Of a stretch of DNA of 64,000 nucleotides, positions 56,554-64,000 are shown piece after piece. How positions within the stretch are numbered: position 1 is the first letter of the stretch; the number at the start of each line of letters is the position of its first letter. The DNA is from Paludibacter propionicigenes WB4 (GTDB lineage: Bacteria > Bacteroidota > Bacteroidia > Bacteroidales > Paludibacteraceae). A model generated the notes under the pieces. The model was not told where the DNA came from, did not search any database, and worked only from the letters and a program-made list of their open reading frames with translations. The stretch covers positions 1,240,001-1,304,000 of the forward strand of contig NC_014734.1 of the NCBI RefSeq assembly GCF_000183135.1, given 5' to 3'. The position numbers and the translations under genes were made by a program.

Positions 56554-58059
56554 TTAATGTACGTTTTTGGTAGTAGCCGAAGCACCGGCCGACGATTCGG
56601 GTTCATGTACAAATATCCAGAACACCACCGACGCAGCCACTAACAATCCGCAAAAGATATACAGCAACTGATGGTTACCGGTGGCTTTAATAACGTTGGC
56701 CACACCGTTGCTCATCATCTGAGGCAATACGACTGCTAAATTAAATACACCCATATACAAACCCATTTTGGCCGGATTCACGCGTTCGCTCATAATGGCA
56801 AACACAATGGAAATAACCGCCGACCAACCGATACCCACAAGGAACATACCGATATAAAAGTCGAGCTCTACCCTGCTGAAATAGGCAATATAGAAATAGC
56901 CGATTACCGAAAAGATAAGCGCCCCGATGTAAGTCCTGACCCGACCAATGCGCTTGGCGATGGATTGTAATATCAAGGGGAAAATAGCCCCGATCAGGTT
57001 GAGGATAAAGAAACCGAGCGAAACAATATTCCCCACCGACGAAGCCGGGGTTTGCGTTGCGCCCGTGAGTTTTTCGGCAAACCAGTTGGCGGTAATGCCT
57101 TTTAGTCCGATGTTGGGGAGAATTTGATTCTCGATAAAAAAGCCGGAAAGAATAAACATGCTCTGAAAAGCCACCCAGGTAAACGAGTGCGCAAGCATGA
57201 TTTTTTGAAACTCATTGCGGTTCGACGGATGTTTAATTCCCTGAACAATGATGATAATGCCAATGATGACCGAATAAAGTAGTGCGGCAATCAAAACCGG
57301 ATTGTGCCACGCGCCCAACGCTTCGGGGAAAAAGTGGAAAAACAGGCTGAAAATGCCAAACACCAAAAATCCATACAGCGGAAATATTTCCTGAAATATC
57401 TGCCAAACACCAAACTTCTCCTGATTTTCGGACAGAGCAGCTTCCTGTTCTTTTTTTTCCTGAATAAACAGAATGGGAAACACAGCGGTGAGAAACACAA
57501 TGCCAGCCGCAATGTACAACAGCATTTCATTTCCAAAAAGCATGGATAAAAAGTAGGCAAATACGCCGAAAAAGCCCGAAATGATCTGCATCCACACATA
57601 ACCGGCGGTGCGCACTTTGCCTTCGGGGGTCAAGTCGGCAATAATGGAGCGGGCGGGGTTGAAAGTTACGTTGACCGACAAGTCGAGGAACAAAGCGATG
57701 ACGGACGCAATGAGGATAATGTCCGAAATGCCCGTGATATGCGAAATACCCCGAATGTGAGGCAGTGTAAGGAAAGCAATGCTGCTGACCATGCCACCAA
57801 TAATGATAAACGGCCTGCGACGACCACCCATAAACCAGACATTATCGCTCAACAGGCCCACGATGACCTGCCCAAAGATACCCGCAATGGGTCCGGCCAA
57901 CCAAACGAAGGCTACATCGTGAATGTCCAGATGATATTTATTGGAAAGTATCCAGCTCAGTGCGGCAATTTGAGTGGATAACGCAAAACCAACTGCCGTG
58001 GCAGGCAGCCCGAGCAACGCCAGGAAAGCATTGCTCATTTTCTTTTGAATGTTCAGCAT
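56554..58059 (-). CDS. MFS sugar transporter (SLC45/GPH-like)
   Basis: Seen: 501 residues, 12 predicted membrane helices in two groups with a Glu/Lys-rich loop (QEKKEQEAALSENQEKFG) between them. GLLSDNVWFMGGRRRPFIII near residues 68-87 is the MFS loop 2-3 motif. FNPARSIIADLTPEGKVRTA and MSERVNPAKMGLYMGVFN are typical of the sucrose/maltose-type branch. Known: proton-coupled sugar uptake. No glycosidase or sugar regulator is adjacent, so substrate is open. It is leftward, upstream of the binding-protein gene, probably separately transcribed. Confidence 0.85.
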   Translation of the reverse strand: MLNIQKKMSNAFLALLGLPATAVGFALSTQIAALSWILSNKYHLDIHDVAFVWLAGPIAGIFGQVIVGLLSDNVWFMGGRRRPFIIIGGMVSSIAFLTLPHIRGISHITGISDIILIASVIALFLDLSVNVTFNPARSIIADLTPEGKVRTAGYVWMQIISGFFGVFAYFLSMLFGNEMLLYIAAGIVFLTAVFPILFIQEKKEQEAALSENQEKFGVWQIFQEIFPLYGFLVFGIFSLFFHFFPEALGAWHNPVLIAALLYSVIIGIIIIVQGIKHPSNRNEFQKIMLAHSFTWVAFQSMFILSGFFIENQILPNIGLKGITANWFAEKLTGATQTPASSVGNIVSLGFFILNLIGAIFPLILQSIAKRIGRVRTYIGALIFSVIGYFYIAYFSRVELDFYIGMFLVGIGWSAVISIVFAIMSERVNPAKMGLYMGVFNLAVVLPQMMSNGVANVIKATGNHQLLYIFCGLLVAASVVFWIFVHEPESSAGASATTKNVH

Positions 58060-58203
58060 AGTATTTTAAGATGTACAGTTTATCAAATAAAATACAATGA
58101 TATTCATTTTCGCCGACAATACAGCGCTAACTTAAAACCCGAATAGAAAAACCTGGCGCAAACGTTTTCTGAAAACACCTTTAGTGTTATAAACTTCGTA
58201 ATC

Positions 58204-58345
58204 TTTGCCTTCGGCGACATTCGCTTCGCGTTAATTAGTCTCTCCTTCATCAAGTCCGGATATTGTATCTAAACGCCGAAGGCAAATAACAATTAATAAC
58301 GCGAAGCGAATATCACGAAGTGATATTCGTCGAAGACGAATAACT
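58204..58345. repeat. Palindromic mosaic (interleaved inverted repeats and CGAAG-centred hairpins)
   Basis: TTTGCCTTCGGCG (58204-58216) is the exact inverse of 58274-58286, and TTCGCTTCGCGTTAATTA (58220-58237) is nearly the inverse of TTAATAACGCGAAGCGAA (58292-58309); the two pairs interleave. Then ATCAC-GAA-GTGAT and TTCGTC-GAA-GACGAA follow (58312-58341). No gene lies in the 58060-58343 gap. Confidence 0.75.
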
Positions 58346-58940
58346 ACAAAGTCTTATTAATTCCCTCGATATAGCCTAGTATTTCATCACGACCGGTACG
58401 TTTTTCGGACGAGGTGAGGAAAATTGGTGGCAGCTCTTCCCATTGTTCGGACAATTTATCTTTATAGGCCTGCACGTTCGATTTTCCTTTGGCATGCGTC
58501 AGTTTATCCAGCTTGGTGAATACGATAGAAAACGGAACACCGTTCTCGCCCAGCCATTCCATAAATTCCAGGTCGATTTTCTGGGGCTCGTGCCTGCAAT
58601 CGATCAAAAGGAACAAACATGTCAGTTGCTCGCGGTTCAAAATATAACTTTCAATAATGTCCTGCAACTGGTCGCGCATCTTTTTGCCGGCAGTAGCGTA
58701 ACCATATCCGGGCAAATCGACCAGATGCCAGTTTTTGTTGATCAGAAAATGATTTATCAACAGCGTCTTCCCCGGTCTCGACGAAGTCATGGCCAAATCC
58801 TTGCGGTTGCAAAGCATGTTGATCAACGACGATTTGCCCACATTGGAGCGTCCGATAAAAGCATATTCGGGCAATTTACTATCGGGGCATTTCAGATAAT
58901 CAGTGTTGCTGATTATAAATTCGGCAGATTTTATATCCAT
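58344..58940 (-). CDS. engB: Ribosome biogenesis GTPase EngB (YsxC/YihA)
   Basis: Seen: 198 residues. G1 [12 protein letters not shown] (near 31-42), G3 DLPGYGYA (near 75), G4 TKLDK (near 134) and G5 TSSEKRTG. Known: assists late assembly of the large ribosomal subunit. The ATG at 58940 is preceded by a GTTACRA heptamer array 11 nt away. Downstream lies the palindromic mosaic. Confidence 0.96.
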   Translation of the reverse strand: MDIKSAEFIISNTDYLKCPDSKLPEYAFIGRSNVGKSSLINMLCNRKDLAMTSSRPGKTLLINHFLINKNWHLVDLPGYGYATAGKKMRDQLQDIIESYILNREQLTCLFLLIDCRHEPQKIDLEFMEWLGENGVPFSIVFTKLDKLTHAKGKSNVQAYKDKLSEQWEELPPIFLTSSEKRTGRDEILGYIEGINKTL

Positions 58941-58950
58941 AATAATTTTA

Positions 58951-58980
58951 GTTACGAGTTACAAGAAAAGAAGTTACAAG
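58951..58980. repeat. Heptamer array before engB
   Basis: GTTACGA, GTTACAA, an 8-nt break, GTTACAA; on the engB coding strand it reads TTGTAAC, TCGTAAC. Confidence 0.8.
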
Positions 58981-59014
58981 TTTACCGTGCAGAAGTTCAA
59001 ACGATTCAACGCCA

Positions 59015-59042
59015 TTATCAACTATCAATTGTCAATTATCAA
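59015..59042. repeat. Heptamer array overlapping the symporter stop codon
   Basis: TTATCAA, CTATCAA, TTGTCAA, TTATCAA. The symporter's last residues (QLIIDN) and its TGA stop (59025-59027) are encoded inside this array. Confidence 0.85.
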
Positions 59043-60482
59043 CTGTTTGTCCGACACCATCCACATGCCTGCAAAGGTAATCAATCCGTTTATCATCAGC
59101 AATTCGTAGCCAAGTGGGTACTTAAACAAGGTGCTGGTGAGTAAATTCAGACCAAAACACAACAGCGGTGAAGCCACTGCCACATAAGGCACCAGCTTGT
59201 CGCGGACAGGTCGTTTGGTAAACAGTCCAAAGGCAAACATGCCCAACAAAGGTCCGTAGGTATAGGAGGCAATGGTATAAATGGCGTCGATAATACTTTT
59301 GTTATTCACCGCTTTAAAAACAAGTATGATCAGCACAAACAGCACCGACACCCCGATGTGCGTAAAGCGGCGTTTACGTTCGGCCACGCGGGGAGTATTG
59401 CGCTGAACACCCAGAATGTCGACTGCAAACGAGGTGGTGAGCGAAGCCAAAGCCGAATCGGAACTGGCAAAAGTGGCTGCAATGATGCCTATTACGAACA
59501 GAAAAGTGACCACCGGCCCCAGGTATTGCGTAGCAAACAAAGGCAAAATATCGTCGGACGAAGCAGGCAGGGTAATATTGTTTTTGGCAGCCAGCATCAG
59601 CAGCATGGCGCCCAGTGTGAGGAACAACAAATTGAGCGGCACAAACGAAAAGCCGTACCAATACATGTTTTTCTTGGCGTCGCGCAGACTTTTGCAGGTA
59701 AGGTTTTTCTGCATCATGTCCTGATCGAGGCCGGTCATGACGATGGCGATAAATATGCCGCTGAAAAACTGCTTGAAGAAGTTTTGTTTCGAGTGCCAGT
59801 CGTCGAATACAAACATGCGGGCATGTCCGCCGTTAATCAACCGGGTACTGAACTCGCTCAGGTTCATGTCCAACTGTTTCGACACCTGAAAAACCAACAA
59901 AATGAGAGCCGAAATCAAACAAACCGTTTGCAAAGTATCGGTCCACACAATGGTTTTGATGCCACTTTGGTGCGTGTACAGCCAAATGAGAAAAACCGCC
60001 ACGGTGGCCGTCACCACAAAAGGCACATGCCACGAGTCGAAGATGATATATTGCAGAATAAGTATGACCATATAAAGACGTACGCCCGACCCCACGGTGC
60101 GCGAGAGCAAAAAGAACGAAGCACCTGTTTTATACGTGTACGTTCCGAAGCGTTGCTCCAGATAAGTGTAAATACTCGTGAGGTTGAGGCGGTAATAGAG
60201 CGGAAGCAGCACGTTGGCAATAATCAGGTAGCCGAAAAAGAACCCGAAAACCATTTGCATATACGTAAACTGCGTGCTACCCACCCAGCCCGGCACCGAC
60301 ACAAAGCTCACGCCCGAGATGGACGAACCGAGCATGCCGATGGCTACCACCCACCAGGGCGATTTGCGGTTTCCGAGAAAGAATGCATCATTGTCGGTGC
60401 TCTTGCGGCCTACAATGTACGAAATAAGCCAGAGCGCCGAGAAGTAAACGACTATGATTAATAAAATGGAAATACCCGACAT
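59025..60482 (-). CDS. Sodium:solute symporter (SSS family)
   Basis: Seen: 485 residues, about 12-13 membrane helices. GSSISGVSFVSVPGWVG (near 52-68), RFGTYTYKTGASFFLLSRTV and SSDSALASLTTSFAVDILG (near 335-353, the conserved Na+-site helix) place it in the SSS family. Known: Na+-coupled uptake; members carry sugars, sialic acid, proline and others, so the substrate is open. The C-terminal end is encoded by a heptamer array, so its last six residues may be a recent replacement. Divergent from recR. Confidence 0.9.
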   Translation of the reverse strand: MSGISILLIIVVYFSALWLISYIVGRKSTDNDAFFLGNRKSPWWVVAIGMLGSSISGVSFVSVPGWVGSTQFTYMQMVFGFFFGYLIIANVLLPLYYRLNLTSIYTYLEQRFGTYTYKTGASFFLLSRTVGSGVRLYMVILILQYIIFDSWHVPFVVTATVAVFLIWLYTHQSGIKTIVWTDTLQTVCLISALILLVFQVSKQLDMNLSEFSTRLINGGHARMFVFDDWHSKQNFFKQFFSGIFIAIVMTGLDQDMMQKNLTCKSLRDAKKNMYWYGFSFVPLNLLFLTLGAMLLMLAAKNNITLPASSDDILPLFATQYLGPVVTFLFVIGIIAATFASSDSALASLTTSFAVDILGVQRNTPRVAERKRRFTHIGVSVLFVLIILVFKAVNNKSIIDAIYTIASYTYGPLLGMFAFGLFTKRPVRDKLVPYVAVASPLLCFGLNLLTSTLFKYPLGYELLMINGLITFAGMWMVSDKQLIIDN

Positions 60483-60654
60483 AAGCAGAATACGCTAACA
60501 GAATGCGCTTATGATTAATAATTTGAGAGTAAGCAGCCCACAGCGATTTGTCATCATAATGAAGTTCCGCCGGGGCTAAGCTGCCACAAAAATAGCTAAA
60601 AATAGCTGAAACAAAATGCAGTAGATAAAAATAGTTTAGAACCGGTTTTTTTTC

Positions 60655-60662
60655 TATTTTTG
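60655..60662 (+). promoter_or_regulatory. Candidate -7 element of recR (TATTTTTG)
   Basis: TATTTTTG, 74 bp before the recR ATG, in the divergent gap; no clear -33 TTG. Confidence 0.4.
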
Positions 60663-60736
60663 CATTCGAATATAAAGAGCAGTGTTCTATCCCGTTTATT
60701 GACACCGATAGCTGTTCTCAGAAACTATTCACCGAA

Positions 60737-61360
60737 ATGAGTCTACAACAATTTTCTTCTTCGCTGCTCGAAAATGCAGTCAATGAATTTGCTAAACTTC
60801 CCGGCATAGGGCGTAAAACGGCATTGCGACTGGTGTTGCATTTGCTTAAGCAGTCGGAATACGAAGTGGAGGTGTTTGGCAAAGCATTTATTCAGCTACG
60901 GAGCGAAATTCAGTATTGTACCGTTTGCCATAATATATCGGACACCGAAATTTGCCAGATTTGCAGTAATCCGTCGCGCGACCACGAGACGGTTTGCGTG
61001 GTGGAGAATATCAAAGATGTGATGTCCATCGAAAATACACAGCAGTTTCGTGGATTGTATCATGTGTTGGGCGGCATTATTTCGCCCATGGATGGTGTGG
61101 GACCCAAAGACCTGGAAATTGAGAGCCTGATAGAACGGGTGCAAACCGAAAATGTAAAAGAAGTGATTCTGGCACTTAGCACTACCATGGAAGGCGACAC
61201 CACTAACTTCTACATTTTCCGCAAACTGGCTCCGCTGAACATAAAAATAACCACCATTGCCCGCGGCATAGCCATTGGCGACGAACTGGAATACGCCGAC
61301 GAAGTTACGCTCGGCCGTTCGATATTAAACAGAGTAGAATTTACCAATTCATTTAAATAA
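60737..61360 (+). CDS. recR: Recombination mediator RecR
   Basis: Seen: 207 residues. Helix-hairpin-helix ([20 protein letters not shown], near 18-37), four-Cys zinc finger ([16 protein letters not shown], near 57-72) and Toprim domain ([14 protein letters not shown], near 84). The closing [12 protein letters not shown] is characteristic. Known: works with RecO and RecF in loading RecA at gaps. A small membrane-protein gene follows after 20 bp. Confidence 0.96.
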   Translation: MSLQQFSSSLLENAVNEFAKLPGIGRKTALRLVLHLLKQSEYEVEVFGKAFIQLRSEIQYCTVCHNISDTEICQICSNPSRDHETVCVVENIKDVMSIENTQQFRGLYHVLGGIISPMDGVGPKDLEIESLIERVQTENVKEVILALSTTMEGDTTNFYIFRKLAPLNIKITTIARGIAIGDELEYADEVTLGRSILNRVEFTNSFK

Positions 61361-61380
61361 AAAACACACAAGAAAAAAAC

Positions 61381-61833
61381 ATGGAAAAAGTAGTCAAAAG
61401 AATTTATTTTGCTTATTCTCTTATTTATACGGCTGCAGTATTAAGTGCTATGATTGGCTATTTAATCAACATGAACCGCACAACAAGTGTTGATCCTAAA
61501 AGCTCGGAAAGTATAGTCTTATCAACAATTGTTATTCTGTATATTATCATCTCCATTCCTGCGGCATTAGCCCTCTTTCATAAAAATACAAAGAAGTGGG
61601 CAGCCATTGAAGATAACTATACAAAAATCAATAAATATGTAGCCGGTGCTATATGGCGTTTATTGGCTATTGGCTTTGGCTTTGTTCTGAGTGTTATTGT
61701 CTTCAATTTTATTCGCACTGAATCGATGATTTTTTGTGCTCTGATTGCGGCCGTAGCACTAATCTTCTGTAAACCAACCGAACGAAAAATAACTTCGGAT
61801 CTGAAACTGGAAGAAGATGATACTGAAGAGTAA
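61381..61833 (+). CDS. Four-helix membrane protein of unknown function
   Basis: Seen: 150 residues with four hydrophobic segments (about 8-27, 43-64, 85-107, 112-128), a short basic loop and an acidic tail (LEEDDTEE). No known family. It starts 20 bp after recR and probably shares its transcript; the link is likely only positional. Confidence 0.7.
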   Translation: MEKVVKRIYFAYSLIYTAAVLSAMIGYLINMNRTTSVDPKSSESIVLSTIVILYIIISIPAALALFHKNTKKWAAIEDNYTKINKYVAGAIWRLLAIGFGFVLSVIVFNFIRTESMIFCALIAAVALIFCKPTERKITSDLKLEEDDTEE

Positions 61834-61886
61834 AAACCGGCAGTAATTCTTTTCTGATTTTAAACATTATAACTTTCAAACTAATT

Positions 61887-62312
61887 ATGGTTATAGCAGT
61901 AGATTTCGACGGAACCATTGTCACTCACGAATATCCGAATATAGGGAAAGAAATTCCATTTGCTATTGACACGCTTAAGCGATTGCAGCAAAGCCCTGAC
62001 AATTTGTTAGTTTTATGGACTGTAAGAGAAGGCGTTGAATTGAAAGAAGCCGTTGAATTTTGTCGTAGCCGGGGATTAGAGTTTTACGCTGTCAATAAGA
62101 ATTACCCCGAAGAATCGGCTGAGCATCCGGAGCCGCGTAAATTAAAAGCCGATTTATTTATCGACGACAGAAATCTTGGTGGTTTACCCGATTGGGGAGT
62201 GATTTACCGAATGATAATGAACGGTAAATTCTTCGACCCGATTACCAACGATATTGAGCCTGAATATCAGCTACCTAAGAAAAAAGGACTTTTTAAATCA
62301 TTGTTCGGATAA
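61887..62312 (+). CDS. HAD-superfamily hydrolase, BT_0820 type
   Basis: Seen: 141 residues. HAD motif I IAVDFDGTIV (near 3-12), a motif II-like LWTVREG (near 44), Lys in AVNKNYPEES and motif III/IV FIDDRNLGG (near 92). The compact capless form matches the Bacteroides BT_0820 group. Known: members are small phosphatases of unproven substrate. It lies between recR's follower and the acetyltransferase gene, all rightward. Confidence 0.85.
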   Translation: MVIAVDFDGTIVTHEYPNIGKEIPFAIDTLKRLQQSPDNLLVLWTVREGVELKEAVEFCRSRGLEFYAVNKNYPEESAEHPEPRKLKADLFIDDRNLGGLPDWGVIYRMIMNGKFFDPITNDIEPEYQLPKKKGLFKSLFG

Positions 62313-62349
62313 TTATCCTGCGTATAATCAAGCAAAACACTTTACTGAA

Positions 62350-62895
62350 TTGTTAGAAAACGAACACATATTGCTAAGAGCCGTAGAGCCTGAAGATCTG
62401 GATAAATTATATGCCTGGGAAAATAATGCTTTGCTATGGGATGTAGGCAATACGCGCAATCCATATTCGCGTTTTGTTTTAAAACAATACATTGTTGATT
62501 CCGCCAAAGACATTTATGAGAATAAACAACTACGCTTGATGATAGAGAGTCGCACAAGCGGAGAAACTGTGGGAACAGTTGATTTGTTTGATTTCGACAT
62601 CCACAACAGCCGCATCGCTCTGGGATTATTTGTTGACAGCGCTTTTCAGGGCAAAGGATTCGCAAAAGCCAGTTTACACCTGATTGAAGAATATGTTTTT
62701 AATTACCTGAAAATAAATCAGCTTTACTGCCACATAGCGGAGTCAAATACTGCCAGTCGCCGTATGTTCGAGCAAGAAGAATATGAGACAAATGGCGTAT
62801 TGAAAAACTGGATCAAAACAATTGACGGTTACGAAAACATAATTGTTTTTCAATTATTCAGAGATACTTTTCTGAACAGACAAAAACAGAAATAG
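62350..62895 (+). CDS. GNAT-family N-acetyltransferase
   Basis: Seen: 181 residues if the TTG at 62350 is used (LENEHILLRAVEPEDLDKLY at the start, as in relatives). An ATG at 62254 in the same frame would add 32 residues but overlap the HAD gene by 59 bp. Domain blocks are GTVDLFDFDIHNSRIALGLF, the acetyl-CoA loop DSAFQGKGFAKAS (Q-x-x-G-x-A type) and HIAESNTASRRMFEQEEYE. Known: the RimJ/RimL or SpeG-like branch acetylates protein termini or polyamines. Convergent with manA, 0 bp apart. Confidence 0.83.
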   Translation: MLENEHILLRAVEPEDLDKLYAWENNALLWDVGNTRNPYSRFVLKQYIVDSAKDIYENKQLRLMIESRTSGETVGTVDLFDFDIHNSRIALGLFVDSAFQGKGFAKASLHLIEEYVFNYLKINQLYCHIAESNTASRRMFEQEEYETNGVLKNWIKTIDGYENIIVFQLFRDTFLNRQKQK

Positions 62896-63867
62896 TTACT
62901 CAATATAGATTTCCAGCAAAGTCACTTCACCATCCGGCATCAACCCAAGCTCGTTTATACAGGCGGGAATCAACACGGTATCTCCTTTTCCCATCACTGT
63001 TTTTTCGCCGGCATATTCAATAACAAAACTACCTTCGACACACATATACGTTACGAAAGTATCCAGCGTTCCGTAGTTTCGGGTCACAGGCGCATCAAAA
63101 CGCAATGTATTGGTAGTAAAGTATTCGCATTTCACCAACGGAGTAATTTCATTTAACTGAGCATTATAAGCAATCTTTGGGTTTTCAGTGGCTTCAAAGT
63201 TTATCACATCAAGCGCTTCCTCAGTATGCAGCTCACGTTCATTGCCATTATCATCTTTTCGTTTATAATCGTAAATTCTGTATGTAATATCACTGCTTTG
63301 TTGAATTTCGGCCACCATCACTCCTTTTCCAATAGCATGGACCAATCCTGCTGGAATGAAGAAAACATCTCCCTTTTTTACCGGAATTTTCTGCAACAAA
63401 TTTTCGATTTTATCATCTTCAAGCGCATCAAGATATTCATCTCTTGAACAATTTTTGCTGAATCCGATAATCAGCTCTCCTCCTTCATCAGCATTCAACA
63501 CATACCACATTTCGGTTTTCCCGAAAGAATTATGGCGTTCAGCTGCCACTTCATCACCTGGATGAACCTGAATTGACAGGTTTTCATTTGCATCAATCAG
63601 CTTAAAAAGCAAGGGAAAAAACAAACCATATTCGTCGTAAATAGCATCACCTACCAATTCACCCATGTAAATCTCAACCAACTCGGTGAGACTGTTACCT
63701 GCTAGCAGCCCATTGACCACTACAGATTCATCGCCTTCATAACCTGACAGCTCCCAGCTTTCGCCCAGCTTGTGAGTGTCAGCCGGCTTACCGTATAAAT
63801 CTTTTAGTTTAGTTCCACCCCAGATTTTATCTTTTAAAATGGGAGCAAATTTTAATGGATACAACAT
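62896..63867 (-). CDS. manA: Mannose-6-phosphate isomerase, class I
   Basis: Seen: 323 residues from the ATG at 63867 (MLYPLKFAPILKDKIWGG). Zinc ligands lie in NLSIQVHPGDEVA, GKTEMWYVLNADEG and AGLVHAIGKG. This is the shorter Bacillus/Bacteroides form. Known: interconverts mannose-6-phosphate and fructose-6-phosphate, feeding GDP-sugar synthesis or mannose use. Its stop codon abuts the end of the convergent acetyltransferase gene. Confidence 0.94.
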   Translation of the reverse strand: MLYPLKFAPILKDKIWGGTKLKDLYGKPADTHKLGESWELSGYEGDESVVVNGLLAGNSLTELVEIYMGELVGDAIYDEYGLFFPLLFKLIDANENLSIQVHPGDEVAAERHNSFGKTEMWYVLNADEGGELIIGFSKNCSRDEYLDALEDDKIENLLQKIPVKKGDVFFIPAGLVHAIGKGVMVAEIQQSSDITYRIYDYKRKDDNGNERELHTEEALDVINFEATENPKIAYNAQLNEITPLVKCEYFTTNTLRFDAPVTRNYGTLDTFVTYMCVEGSFVIEYAGEKTVMGKGDTVLIPACINELGLMPDGEVTLLEIYIE

Positions 63868-63966
63868 ATTAAAATAGGTATTACAAAGAAAAAAAATGAA
63901 CAATTAATACTCTTATCATGTCGATATATTAACTGTTCATCCTTCTTATTTACTATGAAATATTTG

Positions 63967-64000
63967 TTATTCTTCTTTCACTCGCTTTGCCAGATTTTGT
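63967..64000 (-). CDS. Possible 3' end of a leftward gene (edge fragment)
   Basis: On the minus strand a frame enters from the right edge as QNLAKRVKEE followed by TAA (63969-63967). Only 11 codons are visible, so this is a weak call based on natural-looking composition. Confidence 0.3.
   Translation of the reverse strand, partial: QNLAKRVKEE

Noticed and set aside
59358-60461. A 367-codon open frame antisense to the symporter gene.
   Set aside because: Shadow of a hydrophobic gene; the product is Arg/His/Gln-rich and lacks any recognisable domain.

Overview
The window is chromosomal DNA of a Bacteroidota species, most likely order Bacteroidales and perhaps a propionate-forming, Paludibacter-like fermenter. 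This rests on the gene families (TonB-dependent receptors with carboxypeptidase-regulatory domains, DUF4249 and DUF4197 lipoproteins, a short RpoD-type sigma factor, a DUF6913-type gene beside ligA and dapA), on two-subunit methylmalonyl-CoA mutase, and on promoters matching the Bacteroidota TTG / TAnnTTTG consensus. The species is inference. I see no rRNA, tRNA, phage, transposase or CRISPR array.

Layout. 1-2 kb: a membrane protein cut by the left edge and a DUF1003 protein. 2.2-6.3 kb: mutA-mutB, the B12-dependent succinyl-CoA/methylmalonyl-CoA step of propionate metabolism. 6.6-12.9 kb: an AT-rich outer-membrane locus (TonB receptor, DUF4249 lipoprotein, macroglobulin/plug-like protein, small secreted protein). 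13.1-14.6 kb: a lone lipoprotein framed by an 11-bp inverted repeat. 15-21 kb: a CDF-like metal protein, an orphan PAS histidine kinase, a pirin and a DUF418 membrane protein. 21.2-26.6 kb: oxidative branch of the TCA cycle (acn, gltA, icd) with a four-helix-bundle gene inserted between gltA and icd. 26.7-40.8 kb: housekeeping genes (rpoD, degP, eno, mutS2, mazG) and a GntR-controlled ABC operon. 40.8-48.9 kb: a serine hydrolase, dapA, a DUF6913-like gene, ligA, a LolC/E-like permease, a second four-helix-bundle gene and an aminotransferase. 49.2-56.4 kb: a leftward TonB receptor / ABC ATPase / FecCD permease / binding-protein uptake system for a metal chelate or corrinoid. 56.6-64 kb: an MFS transporter, engB, a sodium:solute symporter, recR, a HAD protein, an acetyltransferase, manA and the tail of one more gene.

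The genes are mostly ordinary; the spaces between them are not. They hold several classes of short repeat arrays that keep a fixed geometry but change the word from site to site. (1) Degenerate 7- or 8-bp period arrays lie within about 15 nt of the start codon of mutB, icd, mutS2, mazG, ligA, the LolC/E-like permease, the aminotransferase and engB. At three loci they form inverted pairs, two of which enclose a four-helix-bundle gene and one of which is empty. (2) Two back-to-back arrays at 54.7-55.1 kb each have five 15-bp palindromes on a 42-bp period; the arms differ between the arrays but are uniform within each. (3) Seven 40-44 bp units lie upstream of mutS2 beside four 13-bp palindromes with covarying arms. 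(4) A roughly 95-bp three-way-junction structure lies at 35.9-36.0 kb. (5) A double palindrome is inserted in frame in mutS2. The four-helix-bundle gene between inverted short-period arrays is my best candidate for an undescribed mobile or template-copied element.
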